Below are positions 1 through 11,207 of a stretch of 64,000 bases of DNA, piece by piece. Source of the stretch: Adiantum capillus-veneris (Eukaryota > Streptophyta > Polypodiopsida > Polypodiales > Pteridaceae); NCBI GenBank assembly GCA_014529385.2, contig CM043953.1, positions 90,118,342-90,182,341 of the forward strand, given 5' to 3'. The first letter of the stretch is position 1; the number at the start of each line of letters is the position of its first letter. The notes beneath the pieces were generated by a model. That model worked only from the letters and a program-made list of their open reading frames with translations. It was not told the DNA's origin and ran no database searches. The position numbers were made by a program, and so were the translations under genes.

Positions 1-63
1 ACCGGCAGATTCACCAAAACTAAACCAAGGAAAAACAACAAGAAGAACAGACACGAAAAGCGG

Positions 64-1683
64 ATGGCTAAGTCGCGAAAGGAGAGGAAAACAGGGTCCG
101 AAATGACCAAAACGGAGAGGAAAGCAGAGTATGATAAGCTCAAGCAAACCCTAAGAGACATATGGACGACCGACTTTGAAACAAATGACGATACGGGTTC
201 TGACAAGATAGATGCACCATCCCATTATAAGAAATATACCATACAAGATAGGAAAATCATAGTGCAACAACCTATGAGGGAATTGAAAGAACCGTGTATA
301 TCGTACGACGGTCCTGAAAAAGACAAACGAATAGATCTAGCGGAGCCAGGAGAAGATCCAAAACCTGCATATATTGCCACAGATTTTACTGACGAAGAGG
401 AAAAGCTTTTGGTAGCTACTCTTAAACAATATAGAGATGTGTTTGCGTGGTCGTTCAAAGATCTTAAGGGGGTGGATCCTAGTATCTGTCAACACACGAT
501 ACCCCTTAAGAATGACGCGAAACCCAGCAGACAACGTCCCTATACTTACAATGAAACATTTGCTAAAAAGATCAAGGAGGAGATAGATAAACTTAAGGAG
601 GCGGAATTTATTTACGAAATTGAGCACGCCGATTGGGTATCACCGATTGTGGTGGTCCCAAAGAAAAATGGAAAGTTGAGAGTGTGTGTCAATCTTAAGA
701 AAGTAAATGCTGCTACAATTCGAGACAACTATCCCCTACCCATTACTGATCATGTAATAGAAAGAGTAGCAGGCAAAGAGGCGTATAGCTTCTTAGATGG
801 CTTTTCGGGTTACAACCAGCTCGCAATAAAGCCAGAGGATCAGCACAAAACAGCCTTCACAACAGAATGGGATATTTTTGCATTCCGGGTAATGGCTTTT
901 GGCCTAACAAATGCACCAGCTACATTTCAGAGGCTAATGGGTCATGCTTTTAAAGAATATCTAAGACAATTCTTAGAAATTTACATGGATGACTTGTGCG
1001 TTCACTCCCTTGTAAGACTGGAGCACATAGAACATTTGGCCAAGGTGTTCAAAAAATGCAGGCTGTATCGGATTTGCCTGAATCCGGAAAAATGCGTCTT
1101 CATGGTAAGACAGGGCAAAATACTGGGCCATATAGTGTCCAAAAACGGGATTTCGACAGACATGGAGAAGATCAGTGTCGTTGTTGATCTACCACGACTA
1201 GTGAGGGTGAAGGAGGTACAGGCGTTTATGGGTCATTGTGGATATTATCGAAGATTTATCCACTCATACGCTATAATTGCAAAACCACTTTACGCGTTGA
1301 TAACTAAATTTGAGTGGACAGAAGAATGCGAAGAAGCTTTTCAAACGTTGAAGCAGAGATTAATTTCCGCTCCAATATTGAAAGATCCGGATTGGGAAAA
1401 GATTTTTCACATTCATGTGGATGCATCAGCGTATGCAATAGGATGCATACTTGCACAACCTGGAGAGAACAACATGGATTTTCCAATAAGTTACTCCAGT
1501 AGACAATTGAATAATGCAGAGAGAAATTACACGAAAACTGAGAGAGAGGGATTAGGTATGGTCTATGCGGTGAAAAAGTTTAGACACTACTTACTTTCCA
1601 ATAAATTTGTATTCTTCGTTGATCACCAAGCACTGTTGTACTTAGTGAATAAACCTTGCAGTATGGGAAGGATTGTTCGATGA
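64..1683 (+). CDS. pol: Reverse transcriptase-RNase H part of gypsy polyprotein
   Basis: An open 539-codon frame that copies element RNA into DNA inside the virus-like particle. After a charged N-terminal linker, RT motifs appear in order: KKNGKLRVCVNLKKVN, FLDGFSGYNQ (motif A), [10 protein letters not shown] (motif B) and YMDD at about residues 307-310 (motif C, catalytic Asp pair). RNase H follows with HVDASAYAIGCILAQ, the KTEREGL glutamate block and FFVDHQALLYL. The frame ends at TGA directly after the RNase H core, where related polyproteins continue into integrase, so this stop is probably a mutation. The reading frame extends back towards the window edge, so the first ATG here need not be the true start; the polyprotein is normally one piece with gag or protease upstream. 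Identification is secure, activity is not. Confidence 0.9.
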   Translation: MAKSRKERKTGSEMTKTERKAEYDKLKQTLRDIWTTDFETNDDTGSDKIDAPSHYKKYTIQDRKIIVQQPMRELKEPCISYDGPEKDKRIDLAEPGEDPKPAYIATDFTDEEEKLLVATLKQYRDVFAWSFKDLKGVDPSICQHTIPLKNDAKPSRQRPYTYNETFAKKIKEEIDKLKEAEFIYEIEHADWVSPIVVVPKKNGKLRVCVNLKKVNAATIRDNYPLPITDHVIERVAGKEAYSFLDGFSGYNQLAIKPEDQHKTAFTTEWDIFAFRVMAFGLTNAPATFQRLMGHAFKEYLRQFLEIYMDDLCVHSLVRLEHIEHLAKVFKKCRLYRICLNPEKCVFMVRQGKILGHIVSKNGISTDMEKISVVVDLPRLVRVKEVQAFMGHCGYYRRFIHSYAIIAKPLYALITKFEWTEECEEAFQTLKQRLISAPILKDPDWEKIFHIHVDASAYAIGCILAQPGENNMDFPISYSSRQLNNAERNYTKTEREGLGMVYAVKKFRHYLLSNKFVFFVDHQALLYLVNKPCSMGRIVR

Positions 1684-2102
1684 TTCATAATACTACTTGA
1701 GTTTGATTTCACAGTAGTGGTCAAAAAAGGTACTACACACCAAAGAGCTGACCATTTATCCAGAATGATGCATGGAGAAAACCCTGTAGGAGTTGACGAT
1801 GATCTGCCAGATGCATATCTTTTCAACATAGAAATGGTTCCAAGATGGAGCGAGGATTTAATTCCTTTGCTAACTATCGGGTCTTTGAATATGACAAGCC
1901 AACCATCTACCATTGCAGCATCCAGATCATTGTAATGTTAGCGGGCAGGTTATATAAGCAAGGAACGAATCAAATCCTTAGACTTTGTGTTGAACCCAAC
2001 GAACGAGAATTGTACCTAAACCAGGCTCATGTACAAACAACAGGGATTCACAATGGGTATGCAAATCTACGCGCAAAAATGAAACATGAAATCATTCTTT
2101 GA
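1684..2102 (+). pseudogene. RNase H tail and integrase N-terminal remnant
   Basis: Reading across two frames gives the RNase H-integrase linker (KKGTTHQRADHLSRM, the usual tether motif) and then a piece of the integrase N-terminal region (GRLYKQGTNQILRLCV... followed by a histidine and a glycine-rich stretch). A frame change lies near 1840-1860. The integrase catalytic core (D, D, E) is absent: the sequence jumps from the zinc-binding region straight into the C-terminal domain at about 2095. The element therefore cannot supply its own integrase. Confidence 0.7.
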
Positions 2103-2811
2103 TCAACATGTAATCAGCAAGGAATTTGCGACGGGGGATTACGTTTTAATATATACCCGAAAACAACATTCCCGAAAACTCAAAAAGCGAGGGAATGGAC
2201 CCTACGTGATTCATGATATATCATCTAGCGGTGCCATCAAACTTGCGACATTAGAGGGAGAGGAAATGCCTAACTGGATTAGTGGTTGCAGACTAAAAAA
2301 ATACAACTTGACACTAACCACAGAGATGCTTACCAAAATACACGCTGCGAAGGAACGCAAGATCAAAGCAAAAGAAACAAAAGCTCAAGCGCAGGAGGAG
2401 GCCAAAGTCAGGATTTTAAAAATAAAACAAGCATTACAACAACAAGGACTGGCTACACCAGCGGACACGGCTCGAATTCCTATATCTATCATTCAAACTG
2501 ATGAGCAATGGCAAACAGGAATTGATGTTCGAATCAATGTCAAACTCCCGCATGGCAGGTATCAACGAGCATTAATTGACACAGGTGCAAGAGTGAATGC
2601 GGTCAACTTCTCCACTTACAGGATGCTAACAAATGAACCCCTTGTGCAATCCACAATTGATCTATGAGCGGCAAACGATGCAACAATGCCAACGATGGGG
2701 ATACTAAACTTGCCAATCAATCTTAATGCAAATAGTTGCCATCATCAATTTTTTGTAATGAAAGACGGAGAAATCAGAGAATCAATATGTTTAGGAGTTC
2801 CATGAATGAGA
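2092..2811 (+). pseudogene. Integrase C-terminal domain fused to aspartic-protease-like domain
   Basis: The frame starts with an integrase C-terminal beta-barrel (GDYVLIYTRKQHSRKLKKRG, GPYVIHDISSSGAIKLATLEG), then a Lys/Ala/Glu helix (about 2330-2450), then a retropepsin-like fold: ALIDTGARVNAV near 2570-2610, where DTGA is the catalytic triad, and, after an in-frame TGA at 2665-2667, FFVMKDGEI and ICLGVP followed by a TGA where family members have LG-x-x-W. Gypsy elements normally encode protease between gag and RT; here it lies after integrase. The minus-strand copy at 63504-64000 has the same order, so this is not a chance rearrangement. Function is not known; it could be a second protease or an inactive fold used structurally. 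Confidence 0.72.
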
Positions 2812-3525
2812 ACGTATAATGCAGTCACTAAATGGTCAGAACATGCGTTAAGGTACACACACGACTCTAACGTGTACATGACTCCATTCGCCAAAACAGA
2901 TCACTCGTGGCCAAGTATCCCCATCGACAATAAGCAATCGGCTATTCAACCAAAAACAACCCAGAAGGTTATTCAGAAGGTCTGGATCAAAAAATCATTG
3001 ATGACCAACAAACCGAGCAAGATATGGCTACCTAAGAGCAAACTCCAGACGGAACCAGCATCATCTATAAAACCTTCCAAAGCTACTTCCAAGTGGAAAT
3101 GGCAACCAAAAAAGGATAACGCTAAAATGCCAGAGCTCGAAAGGAACAACAAAACTCAAAACACGAAGCATGAATCTTCCAAATGGCACTGGAAACCGGT
3201 AAAAACCAAAGCAGAATCGGTGCAGATGCAACAAACTACCTATAAATGGGTTCAAAAACTAGTTGCAAGCACAAAACCCACAATACAGGAAAGAGCAATT
3301 CAACTGCAGGCTCTCATGTTCCATAAACAGCTACCCTCTCCATCAAAAGCCACTGAACACTACATTCAGTTCCCACATCATGCACAACATATTGTTACCC
3401 AACGCATAGTCTCACACATCAGATTAGGGCCACATGACACGGCCATGCATAGACACATAGTTCAAAACCCATGCACATGCACCACCCTTCGTCCGGGGCG
3501 ACTCGGACAAGGAAGGGGGGAGTAA
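2806..3525 (+). CDS. Trp/Lys-repeat tail ORF at 3' end of gypsy element A
   Basis: About 239 codons following on from the protease-like domain in the same frame (only a TGA at 2803-2805 separates them). The protein is basic and carries a short degenerate motif several times: KVWIKK, KIWLPK, SKWKWQPK, SKWHWKPV and YKWVQ, spaced roughly 15-40 residues apart. The C-terminal third is His/Gln-rich. I recognise no domain. The counterpart on the minus strand (57616-58318) has YKWVP, QIWVPK and LVWVPK, so the repeated W-V-P-K pattern is a shared trait under some constraint. A role in binding nucleic acid would fit the charge but is a guess. The frame ends at the polypurine tract. Confidence 0.55.
   Translation: MRTYNAVTKWSEHALRYTHDSNVYMTPFAKTDHSWPSIPIDNKQSAIQPKTTQKVIQKVWIKKSLMTNKPSKIWLPKSKLQTEPASSIKPSKATSKWKWQPKKDNAKMPELERNNKTQNTKHESSKWHWKPVKTKAESVQMQQTTYKWVQKLVASTKPTIQERAIQLQALMFHKQLPSPSKATEHYIQFPHHAQHIVTQRIVSHIRLGPHDTAMHRHIVQNPCTCTTLRPGRLGQGRGE
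3509..3522 (+). other. Polypurine tract of gypsy element A
   Basis: AAGGAAGGGGGGAG directly follows the last reading frame, as expected for the second-strand primer. The same 14 bases occur at 9197-9210 (+) and as the complement at 57460-57473. The 3' LTR should start at about 3523; the expected TG reads TA here. Confidence 0.75.
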
Positions 3526-4398
3526 CAGTCAAGGCCATTAAGACCATTAAGATGTCCAAGGTGTATATATTTACATAATGTGTGTGTTTTTTCATCATTT
3601 AGAGTTCAGTTTTGAACAAATTCGATCAAAACCTGGCTTGTATCATCCGACTAGCATAATAATGAGTTGTAATGACAAATTCGGAGCATTGGGATGCTTC
3701 AAGAGAAAATATATGCTTAGGGGTGAGTATAATAATTTTGGCTAAATTTTCGCAAGTTAATAAGTATTTTCATTTTATCGTGTTTGATTTTCGTTAATAA
3801 AACTTCAAAAATTCAGAAAAATCTCGCTCACAAGTGTCGGAATCATGTTCTGGAAGCAAACGCCGAAGTATCACGATAAACTTATCAAGCATGGAAGATA
3901 TGAAGCTAATCTCTCAATGATCATGACTACATTTCGCCAAAATCGCATCAAACGGTCATGCGACGCCGGAATGATGAACAGATCGACCCACACGTGGTAT
4001 ACAGATTAAATCGGAAGCAATGTTGAGAAAAATCAACCCTGTGTTATGAAAATCTCGGGAAGATATAGGTCAGGTAGGCCAAAGTCTAGCTCATTGTTCA
4101 TTTTCACCTTTTGAGAGAGAAGGAGAGAGCTTTTTTGACCTAGAGCGAGCTGCCACGTTTCTGCCCTGTACAGACGGTTGGAGCCACCATTTCACACCAG
4201 ATTTCATAGGTATGTTCCCTAGTAAGTAAAGATCAAGTCTATTATGCATGCAAGCGCGAATCTTTGCACAAACGGGCGAAAGGATCGAATCAAAGTCGGA
4301 TTGGGTCAAAGAGGTTGAGGGCCCTTAGAGGGATCCATGCAATCCTTCTTTCAGCCACAGAACACATCAGTGTGCTCCCCACAAGGCCAGGAACAAAA

Positions 4399-5600
4399 CT
4401 ATGAGGTCAAAACCATATTTGGTGGTGGTACACCGATCGCGATCGGTGTACCTACCTGACAAAAACTGGGACAGAATTTGCCCAACACATCCCCTCAACC
4501 TCGCCTGCATACTGCTGGTGTCAAAACCAAATTTGGCCTCTATGGTACGATCGTGATCGGTGCCCCGATATGCAAGCTTTGCAACTTTTGAGTTGGCCCA
4601 TGCTTGGAACTCAGATAAAAGCACACTCTCTTGAATTTTCAAGGAAAATGCACAAATTTTGCTCATAGATTGGGCCCAATTTGTCAAACACAACCAAAAA
4701 GTGAAAATTTGACCTAATACTACCCAAGTCTATTTAGAAATGATGTTGGATGGTTTGGAAGGAACACTTGTCCGACTAAAAGTCAGGATAGTTGCAGGAA
4801 ACCTCAGATGGATCTCAGAAACCTCCTACAAGTGCAGAAATGGTAATTTCAGTTTCGAATGATCACACAAAGCTAAACAGGCAGCCGAGGCAATGCCAAA
4901 ACCAAAAAAAATCACTTAAGGATACTCAAACATCACATGGATATCCAAGAAATGCCTGGAAAATGCACAGATCTGGAAAACCTCCTAAGACAGGGTCTAA
5001 AGTGCCCGATAAGGTCAGAATTGGACAATGGAGTAGGCTGATTATAGCAGAACATCATGGGAGCAGTGGGAGCTCTAGAACTAACTCCAACTAACTCCAG
5101 GATTCAACCAAAGTTCATCAGGGAAACCAAATATGGTTAGACTTAGTAAAATATGGTCAAATAGTGAAAATTTGCTCTAAATTGTTCATTTTTAGTCCAA
5201 ACTTGAAAATAAATCATCAGTGGGCTGGGCAAGCATAGGAGTTCATGACCATCTAGTTTCCCCCAAATTTGGCCTCTGTACTACGATCGCGATCGGTGTA
5301 CCTCAAACCCAGAATTTGACCAAAACCTTTCAGATCCATTGTACACATCTTGTGCAAGTCACCATCCAAGTTTCAAGCCATTTGGACATCAAAAACTCAT
5401 AAAAAATCAGAGTCTAGTCCAAAACTCCCTTGTAACACAGAAATGGAACCTGTAAACTCAAAAGTGGTCCAAAAGACACACAGAGTGGACCAAAATGACC
5501 CTCCAACTATCAGGAACCCAATCATATGATCAAACCCAAATTTGGCCTCTGTACTACGATCGCAATCGGTGTACCTCACACCCAGAACTGGCTCAAATTT
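4399..5600 (+). repeat. Dispersed repeat unit: AAATTTGGCCTCTGTAC plus GATCGCGATCGGTGTACC
   Basis: Four related copies of a 60-80 bp unit lie at about 4399-4480, 4520-4567, 5262-5330 and 5535-5600. Shared parts are a CAAATTTGGCCTCT lead, the palindromic GATCGCGATC core (GATCGTGATC and GATCGCAATC in two copies) and GGTGTACCTCA followed by CCAGAA. A diverged fifth copy (ATCGCGAT core, then TGTACC and CAGAATG) is at 9776-9810 after element B. Confidence 0.7.
4427..4452. repeat. Perfect 26-bp palindrome with GATCGCGATC core
   Basis: GGTACACCGATCG is followed directly by its exact reverse complement. It is the most symmetric of five related sites (see the dispersed-repeat entry). It could form a short hairpin or be a two-fold protein site. 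Confidence 0.85.
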
Positions 5601-5776
5601 TTATCAGTCATAGCTCTAGCCTTCCTAGTCCCACTGGTGAAATATGGACAAGAATGGATGAAATTTGTTCAAATTATGATCAGTTTTAACTTTTGAATTG
5701 TTTTTTTACTAAAAGTCTAAATGCAATTGATTTGCGAAAGGAAAATCCTGACAGTTTGTGATTCTCCTGACACAGA

Positions 5777-8700
5777 ATGCCTCGCCCAAAGAAAGACAGG
5801 CAGTGGACAGCAGCACCATATGAAGTGGAAGAGCTTGCCACAAATTAGAAGGCTCACATCTCGGAGGAAATACTGGCTCAAATCCCTACCCACATCTTCA
5901 TCTCAAAGTTTAAGGATGCTGATGGCGACTTGGTGAAGACGACTATCATGCCACGGGAGATATGGACTCTCCACCAAAGGCCGGAAGTAATAGAGGTTGT
6001 GTGGGCTATACACTTGGAACAATTCTTCAGATTACAGCCATGGGGGACAGATTATATGAGGGCCCATGAACTCATGAGCTCAATACAATATGATGGGCAG
6101 GCAATGCTCATAGACAAAGATGGGTCAAAAGTTAAAGTAAAGATCACGAAGGAGATCATCAATGAGGCCTTGCATTTCCTCCCAGGGCAACATGATTTGT
6201 TGGCAAAGACAAGGTCACTAGACAATGAGAAGGCATTCGTCAAAGCAAAGGGGAACAAGTACAAATACACCGACATGATCTACGGAGAGCTGGAATTGCC
6301 AATGAGATTGATATCTCAACATTTCAGAGTTCAAAAGCCTCCTCGCTACACAGAGCCAATCCTACACATTGTCGTAGTCATGGCTCTAGCGACAGCAGAA
6401 AATAGATCCATTCGCTGCGACTACGGATCTTATATTCTGGATAATCTGATTGAAGCAAATTTGAAAAGCTCGGCAAAAAACAAAACCTACATGAGTGCAG
6501 GGCCGATGCTAACCAGAATATCATACCAGGCTTTGGGAATGATCGAGGATTTGCCCGCTGCCAGCTCACGAACGGCCTTGATCCAGAAAGCTAAGCTGGT
6601 TGCCCACTCTGTAAGGACAACACCTGGCGCTACATCATCGCACTCAGCGAAGGCCACAAATAAAAGTTCTAGTGATGAAGACAAAACAGAGATAGACGAC
6701 GATGGAAAGTCTCAAGAGTCAAGAGATAAAGTGCCTTCAGAATTTGAAAAAGTGAAGAAGAAGATTCAACAAAGCCGCTTGAGAGAAAACGCGGAGAGAG
6801 GAGTGCAATACCGCAATCGGATTTGCAAAAAGCGTATGCTGAAGCCCAGAAGAGAGTCGAAGAAAGACACACCAAATTGAGGGCTGACAGACATGCTCGA
6901 GCAGCGGAGACGCAACAGGCACAAAAACTCAGATTAGAAAGGGAAAGACAACAAAGGATAGAAAATGCAACTCGCCTACGGGCTGAGAAGCAAAGACTGG
7001 AAGCAGAACAAAAGGATGCTGAAGTGGAATTATCCTCGCAGTCCACAGAACAAACGAAGGAACAGGACGCGGCTGAAGAGCAGAATCAGACTGAACAGCT
7101 TAAGCAAATCCAGAGAGATAGGAATCTGGATGCGCGACGCGCGACGGATCTCACCCGCCAAAGAATAATCAGGATCCTAAAGAAAAGGAAAGCGGAAGCA
7201 TCTGCTTCGCAACAAGGCGAGGAATCTTCCAAAAGGAGACATGTGCGAGAAAAATCAAGTCCGCCTCCTCCATCACCCAAATCACCTCCTCCCTCGCCTA
7301 GAAACTCACCTCCGCCATCACCCAAATCTCCACCTCCTCTCCCTTCTCCATTGGACAAAAAACAGCCAACTCCTCCCCCTTCAACCTCTCAAAAGGAGGC
7401 TTTACCATCTACAGAATCCGTTAAATACCAAGAAGCATGTCAAGCAATGGCGGGATTTGATTACAAGCAAACATGCACTACGAGAGTTAGAGCGGCAGCT
7501 CCAGTGTCAATATGTAGTGCTGACTGAAAAAGAAAGGCAGGTACAGGAAGCCCGACAAAAGCAAGAATCAGGGCAAGAGGAGTTAGACAACCTAAGAACG
7601 CGACTAGAACGCACAACGGAGGAAAGAGACCTTGAGCGGCAACAGGCTCAGTCTCTGATCAAAGATTTGGTGGATGTCAGGACAGACCTGACTGCCAAAG
7701 AGAAAGAACGCCAAGAATTGACGACCAAAGTCCAGAAAGTGACGGAGCAGCTCGCCTACGAAAGTGCAAGATTTCAAAGGCTTAGCAACTCCTACAGCAC
7801 TATCAAGGGTACTTTGACGGCTTTGATGGCAAATCAGGAACCTGCTGGAGCATTGGTCTCCACATCTGACAATGCCACAGCAGCACTGAAAGCAGAGCTC
7901 GAGCAAGAAAGGCTCCAAAGACAGCTGCTTGTATCGGGAATGGTGGCCCAGATAGCAGCCAACGAGTTAAGATTAAAAGAAGTGGAGCAACAACTCGCTC
8001 AAGCAAGCGCTGAACTCTAGATTCAGAGACAGATCGCTGACACATTGCTAAAGGAAAAGGAAGAGTTGCTTGCCCAACAGCAGATCAAAGCAGGCAAGGA
8101 ACAGACTCAACCGCAACTGCTGCCTGGACAACATGCAACAGATATGCCTGGAACGTCACAACAAGGGCAACAGGAGCAAGAATTTGAAGGACCTAATCTA
8201 GACATAAGAGATGAACTCAGTGAAAGCATACAGAACATGCCAGAAGGGCCGGCCAAGGAATATATGTTATATAAAAAGAAGATACTGGAGTCAGCAGCCC
8301 TGGCGTATTTACAACCAGAAGAGCAAGTGGAAGGGTTTGGCCACGAATACCTTCCGTTTCCTCTGATAGGCCATGAAGAAAATCTATGGAAAGAAAATAT
8401 GCGGCCAACCTTGCCACGAAACAAAGAAGGGGGTTAAGAGAGCATTGCACTCACGGTGGAAGAAGCTCAGGTGCTCATCGATGACCATCCCAAGTGGAGG
8501 CAGAAGTGGTTGGACAAGAGACCACAGGATCTAACAAACTACCACAACGCGCCTCAACATATACAGATAGATCCTACATTCTGCCCTGTCCCTTGAAGAT
8601 GCACTTGGAAAGATTTCACAACATGAAAGGGGTCAAGGCAGCACAAGCTAAATTACCCGATTCTGACAGCACAGCATCCCCCTACAGTGGCGTACATCTT

Positions 8701-9172
8701 CAGCACATTGAACTCTACAGTCACTTTGCTACGGGATGTCCCCGATTTGGCCTGCCAGATGTTAGTAAAGATAGCCCGGATGATCGTAACCTGCATCCAG
8801 GTGTTTAAAGACACTGACAGCGATGATCATCCGTGGAATCTATTCTTGGAAGGACACAGAGGCATCTACTGAAATCTACAGAATTCACCGCCACGACATA
8901 TCTTGATGGCCATGTACTCCCGGCTAATGTACCTGCCATCACACTACTTGCAAACATTCGAAGACGCCTTCGTCACAGGATTCTTCGAAATGGATTCAAG
9001 GATTCTCCATCCCATGGCAAAGGACCTCAAGGCAAGGTACGTGGCATACCAACACACATTATCAGAAAACCCATTCAGACAACACCAAGAAGCCCTCGAA
9101 GCTGTATTGCGCACAAGAAGCTTTTCAGCGACACTCGCTTCATTAGAGCCACATCAACGGCCAAAACACTGA
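5777..9172 (+). pseudogene. Single large coiled-coil ORF of gypsy-like element B, broken
   Basis: Best start is ATG 5777 (MPRPKKDRQWTAAPYE). The frame runs to TGA 9170-9172, about 1,130 codons, with an in-frame TAG near 5848, frame changes near 6830 and 7470, TAG at 8018-8020, TAA at 8435-8437 and later breaks. Parts in order: a globular N-terminal domain to about 6600 (FFRLQPWGTDYMRAHELM, ITKEIINEALHFLPGQ) resembling the uncharacterised gag-like or transposon-associated domain of plant elements; an acidic Ser-rich linker; an Arg/Glu/Gln coiled coil (6850-7110); a Pro-Ser block of SPPPSP repeats (7255-7400); a second long coiled coil (7440-8130); and a helical C-terminal domain (8690-9170). 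I see no RT, RNase H or integrase. It ends 25 bases before a polypurine tract identical to that of element A, so it may be a gag-only partner moved in trans. No named function is assigned. Confidence 0.6.
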
Positions 9173-9196
9173 ACATGCACGAGAGCGTGCAAGGAT

Positions 9197-9210
9197 AAGG
9201 AAGGGGGGAG
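9197..9210 (+). other. Polypurine tract of element B
   Basis: AAGGAAGGGGGGAG, identical to 3509-3522. It is followed at 9211 by TGTTTGG, a plausible LTR start. The minus-strand copy at 57460 is likewise followed by TGTTTGC. Confidence 0.75.
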
Positions 9211-10779
9211 TGTTTGGCGGAAGAAGCAACAGGCAGCCGTGGCCAGAAGAACCATAATTTCCTGGCAAAACCATTGTAAAATTCTTTTGTAAAGAAGCAT
9301 CTCTAAGCCGAGAAATTGTCAAGGATGTATGATTATTCTTCTTGGAGCAATTGTATATTAGAGAGCCAGTTTTAAGAGTAGGAGCTTATGGCCGGACAAG
9401 CCATTTTTTGCAAAGACCTAATCTATAAAGGTCAATTTCTGTAAGTTTTGGATAATCTTTTGAATGGAGAACTGAGAAGACAGCGTACGTTTGAGAGCTA
9501 CTTCTTGTTCAAACTTGTAATCTTCGCCATTACGGCTATGGTAATCCAAATTCAGATTTGATTATTGCATTGTGTTCCTCTCCTCTTGCTCTTTCAGTTA
9601 AGTGTAATCATTCAAGATTCAGTGTAGGTTTTCAACTACGAGTTTGAGGCCTTAAATCGCTGTTTTGAGTGTCTATATGCGTGTTTTATGTCGTTTCGAC
9701 CCTAGGAGGGGCTTTAGGGACCTTAGAACGACCATTTAGGATCAATCGTTTACTGTTTTTGCGTACTTTGGGACGAACAATCGCGATCGTTGTACCTTCT
9801 CAGAATGCTGTGACAGTGATAAGATATGTTCTTGATAGTCCCCTGTAGCTTCCCTTCAAGTTTCGTGCGATTCTGATATGATTTGCATGGCGAACGAGTG
9901 TGATGACTGTAGAGCTATGTAGAAGGACATAGGCAGATTACTTGGCTTTAGTGCGTTCGATTTGCTTGTTGAGTTAGTAGTTTCATCTCTTCGAGTTCAC
10001 TTCATTAGGATTGACACCCTAGTGAGTTTCCATGCCTCATCCGAGTCGCTTCCCCTGTATCGATAATATTATGTTGATGCTTGAGAGCTATGCTATGGAC
10101 GTCCGTCGCGGCGATCCGCAAACAGAGGGGGAGAAGGGGAAAGCGATTAAGAAGAGCGTGTAATCAAAAGATTCGCATCCCGATATTTAAAGAATGGATA
10201 TCGCTTTTTAAAGCTATGCTCTATCTTTAGAAAAAACGCTGGTATCACTAACTTATGCCATCTAAAGTTAGCAGACAAGTAGGTAGGTATAAATCCAAGG
10301 GGGTTTGGTAAGCAGGTGCATGAATTAGGAAAGTATAAAGAATCCAAGGGCACTTCAAATCCCAGAAGGACATAGCTAGATGTTGAAAATTATGAGGCAT
10401 GTTGTCTACTACACAACTATGTTCATAAAATAGGTTCCACGGGGATATGCAAGGTGAGTCTGTGACTGCTCTATACTCAAATTAGCTTCCCGACTAGGTA
10501 CATTGAAGGTAGTAAGCATTCGATGTGTATGATGCGGATGTGGATCAAGAAAAGAACAACCTTGAGGTAAACTATTCAGTGAAGATGTTATGTACCTAGA
10601 CGGAAGTAATTATGAGGTAAGCCCGCCCAGATACTAGATCTTCATGTATTAATTGTATGTCATTACATGGCTTTGTAAAACCATTTAAACCTTATCATGA
10701 GTAGGAAATTATGTATGTGCACAGATCAGATCCAAATGTCATCGAGTAGTAAACCATATAATATTTACTAAGTTAGAAA

Positions 10780-10781
<2 letters not shown>
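9211..10781 (+). other. Probable 3' LTR of element B and gene-free flank
   Basis: No coding sequence is supported. The part to about 10100 reads as LTR/leader DNA: a TGTTTGG start, a diverged GATCGCGATC unit at 9776-9810 and a TATAAAG-like sequence near 9425. The LTR end is not visible. From about 10140 to 10780 I see nothing recognisable. Confidence 0.45.
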
Positions 10782-10828
<47 letters not shown>

Positions 10829-10964
10829 TCCAAAACCAGACCCATTCTCTAAACCTTGAAGGTTATGTGTATAACAGAGGCCATTCTGGTTCATGTCCAA
10901 GACTAAAGCACCAAAAAGGGAAGCTGTTAGCCAAGGATTAGCCAAGGACTTGTCAGCTAGATAA

Positions 10965-11041
<77 letters not shown>

Positions 11042-11141
11042 GATTTTGGTGTCATCCCTATGCATTTAATGAAATGATCGTTTGAGAATCGAGATGCGAA
11101 GCGATGTTGAGTTGAGGGGTGGAAGTGTGTGTGTCTCTCAC

Positions 11142-11204
<63 letters not shown>
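10782..11204. repeat. Microsatellite cluster (GT)n and (GA)n
   Basis: (GT)n at 10782-10827, (GT)n then (GA)n at 10967-11038, and (GA)n at 11150-11203, separated by about 110-140 bp of unrelated DNA. Reading frames through them are repeat artefacts. Confidence 0.95.

Positions 11205-11207
<3 letters not shown>

Larger units (their letters stand above)
1..3522 (+). mobile_element. Ty3/gypsy LTR retrotransposon A (Tat-like), 3' part
   Basis: The window opens inside this element. From left to right it carries RT-RNase H, a gutted integrase, an aspartic-protease-like domain, a Trp/Lys-rich tail and a polypurine tract. The region before the RT fingers (FAWSFKDLKGVDP, then an IPLK segment) resembles the Tat/Ogre branch of plant gypsy elements rather than chromoviruses, and no chromodomain is seen. 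Gag and the 5' LTR lie outside the window. A second member of the family sits on the minus strand at the right end (57460-64000). Confidence 0.85.
3523..5776 (+). other. Gene-free LTR/leader DNA of gypsy elements A and B
   Basis: No convincing gene. The stretch begins at the 3' LTR edge of element A and runs to the start of the element B reading frame. It is AT-rich, has AATAAA-like and TATA-like sequences, and holds repeats of a 60-80 bp unit with a GATCGCGATC core. I could not find the LTR end, a tRNA-Met primer-binding site or a direct duplication, so how A and B abut is open. Confidence 0.5.

Noticed and set aside
4091-4693. Minus-strand frames of 72 and 108 codons
   Set aside because: They read through the palindromic repeat units; no domain, and the repeat copies are non-coding elsewhere.
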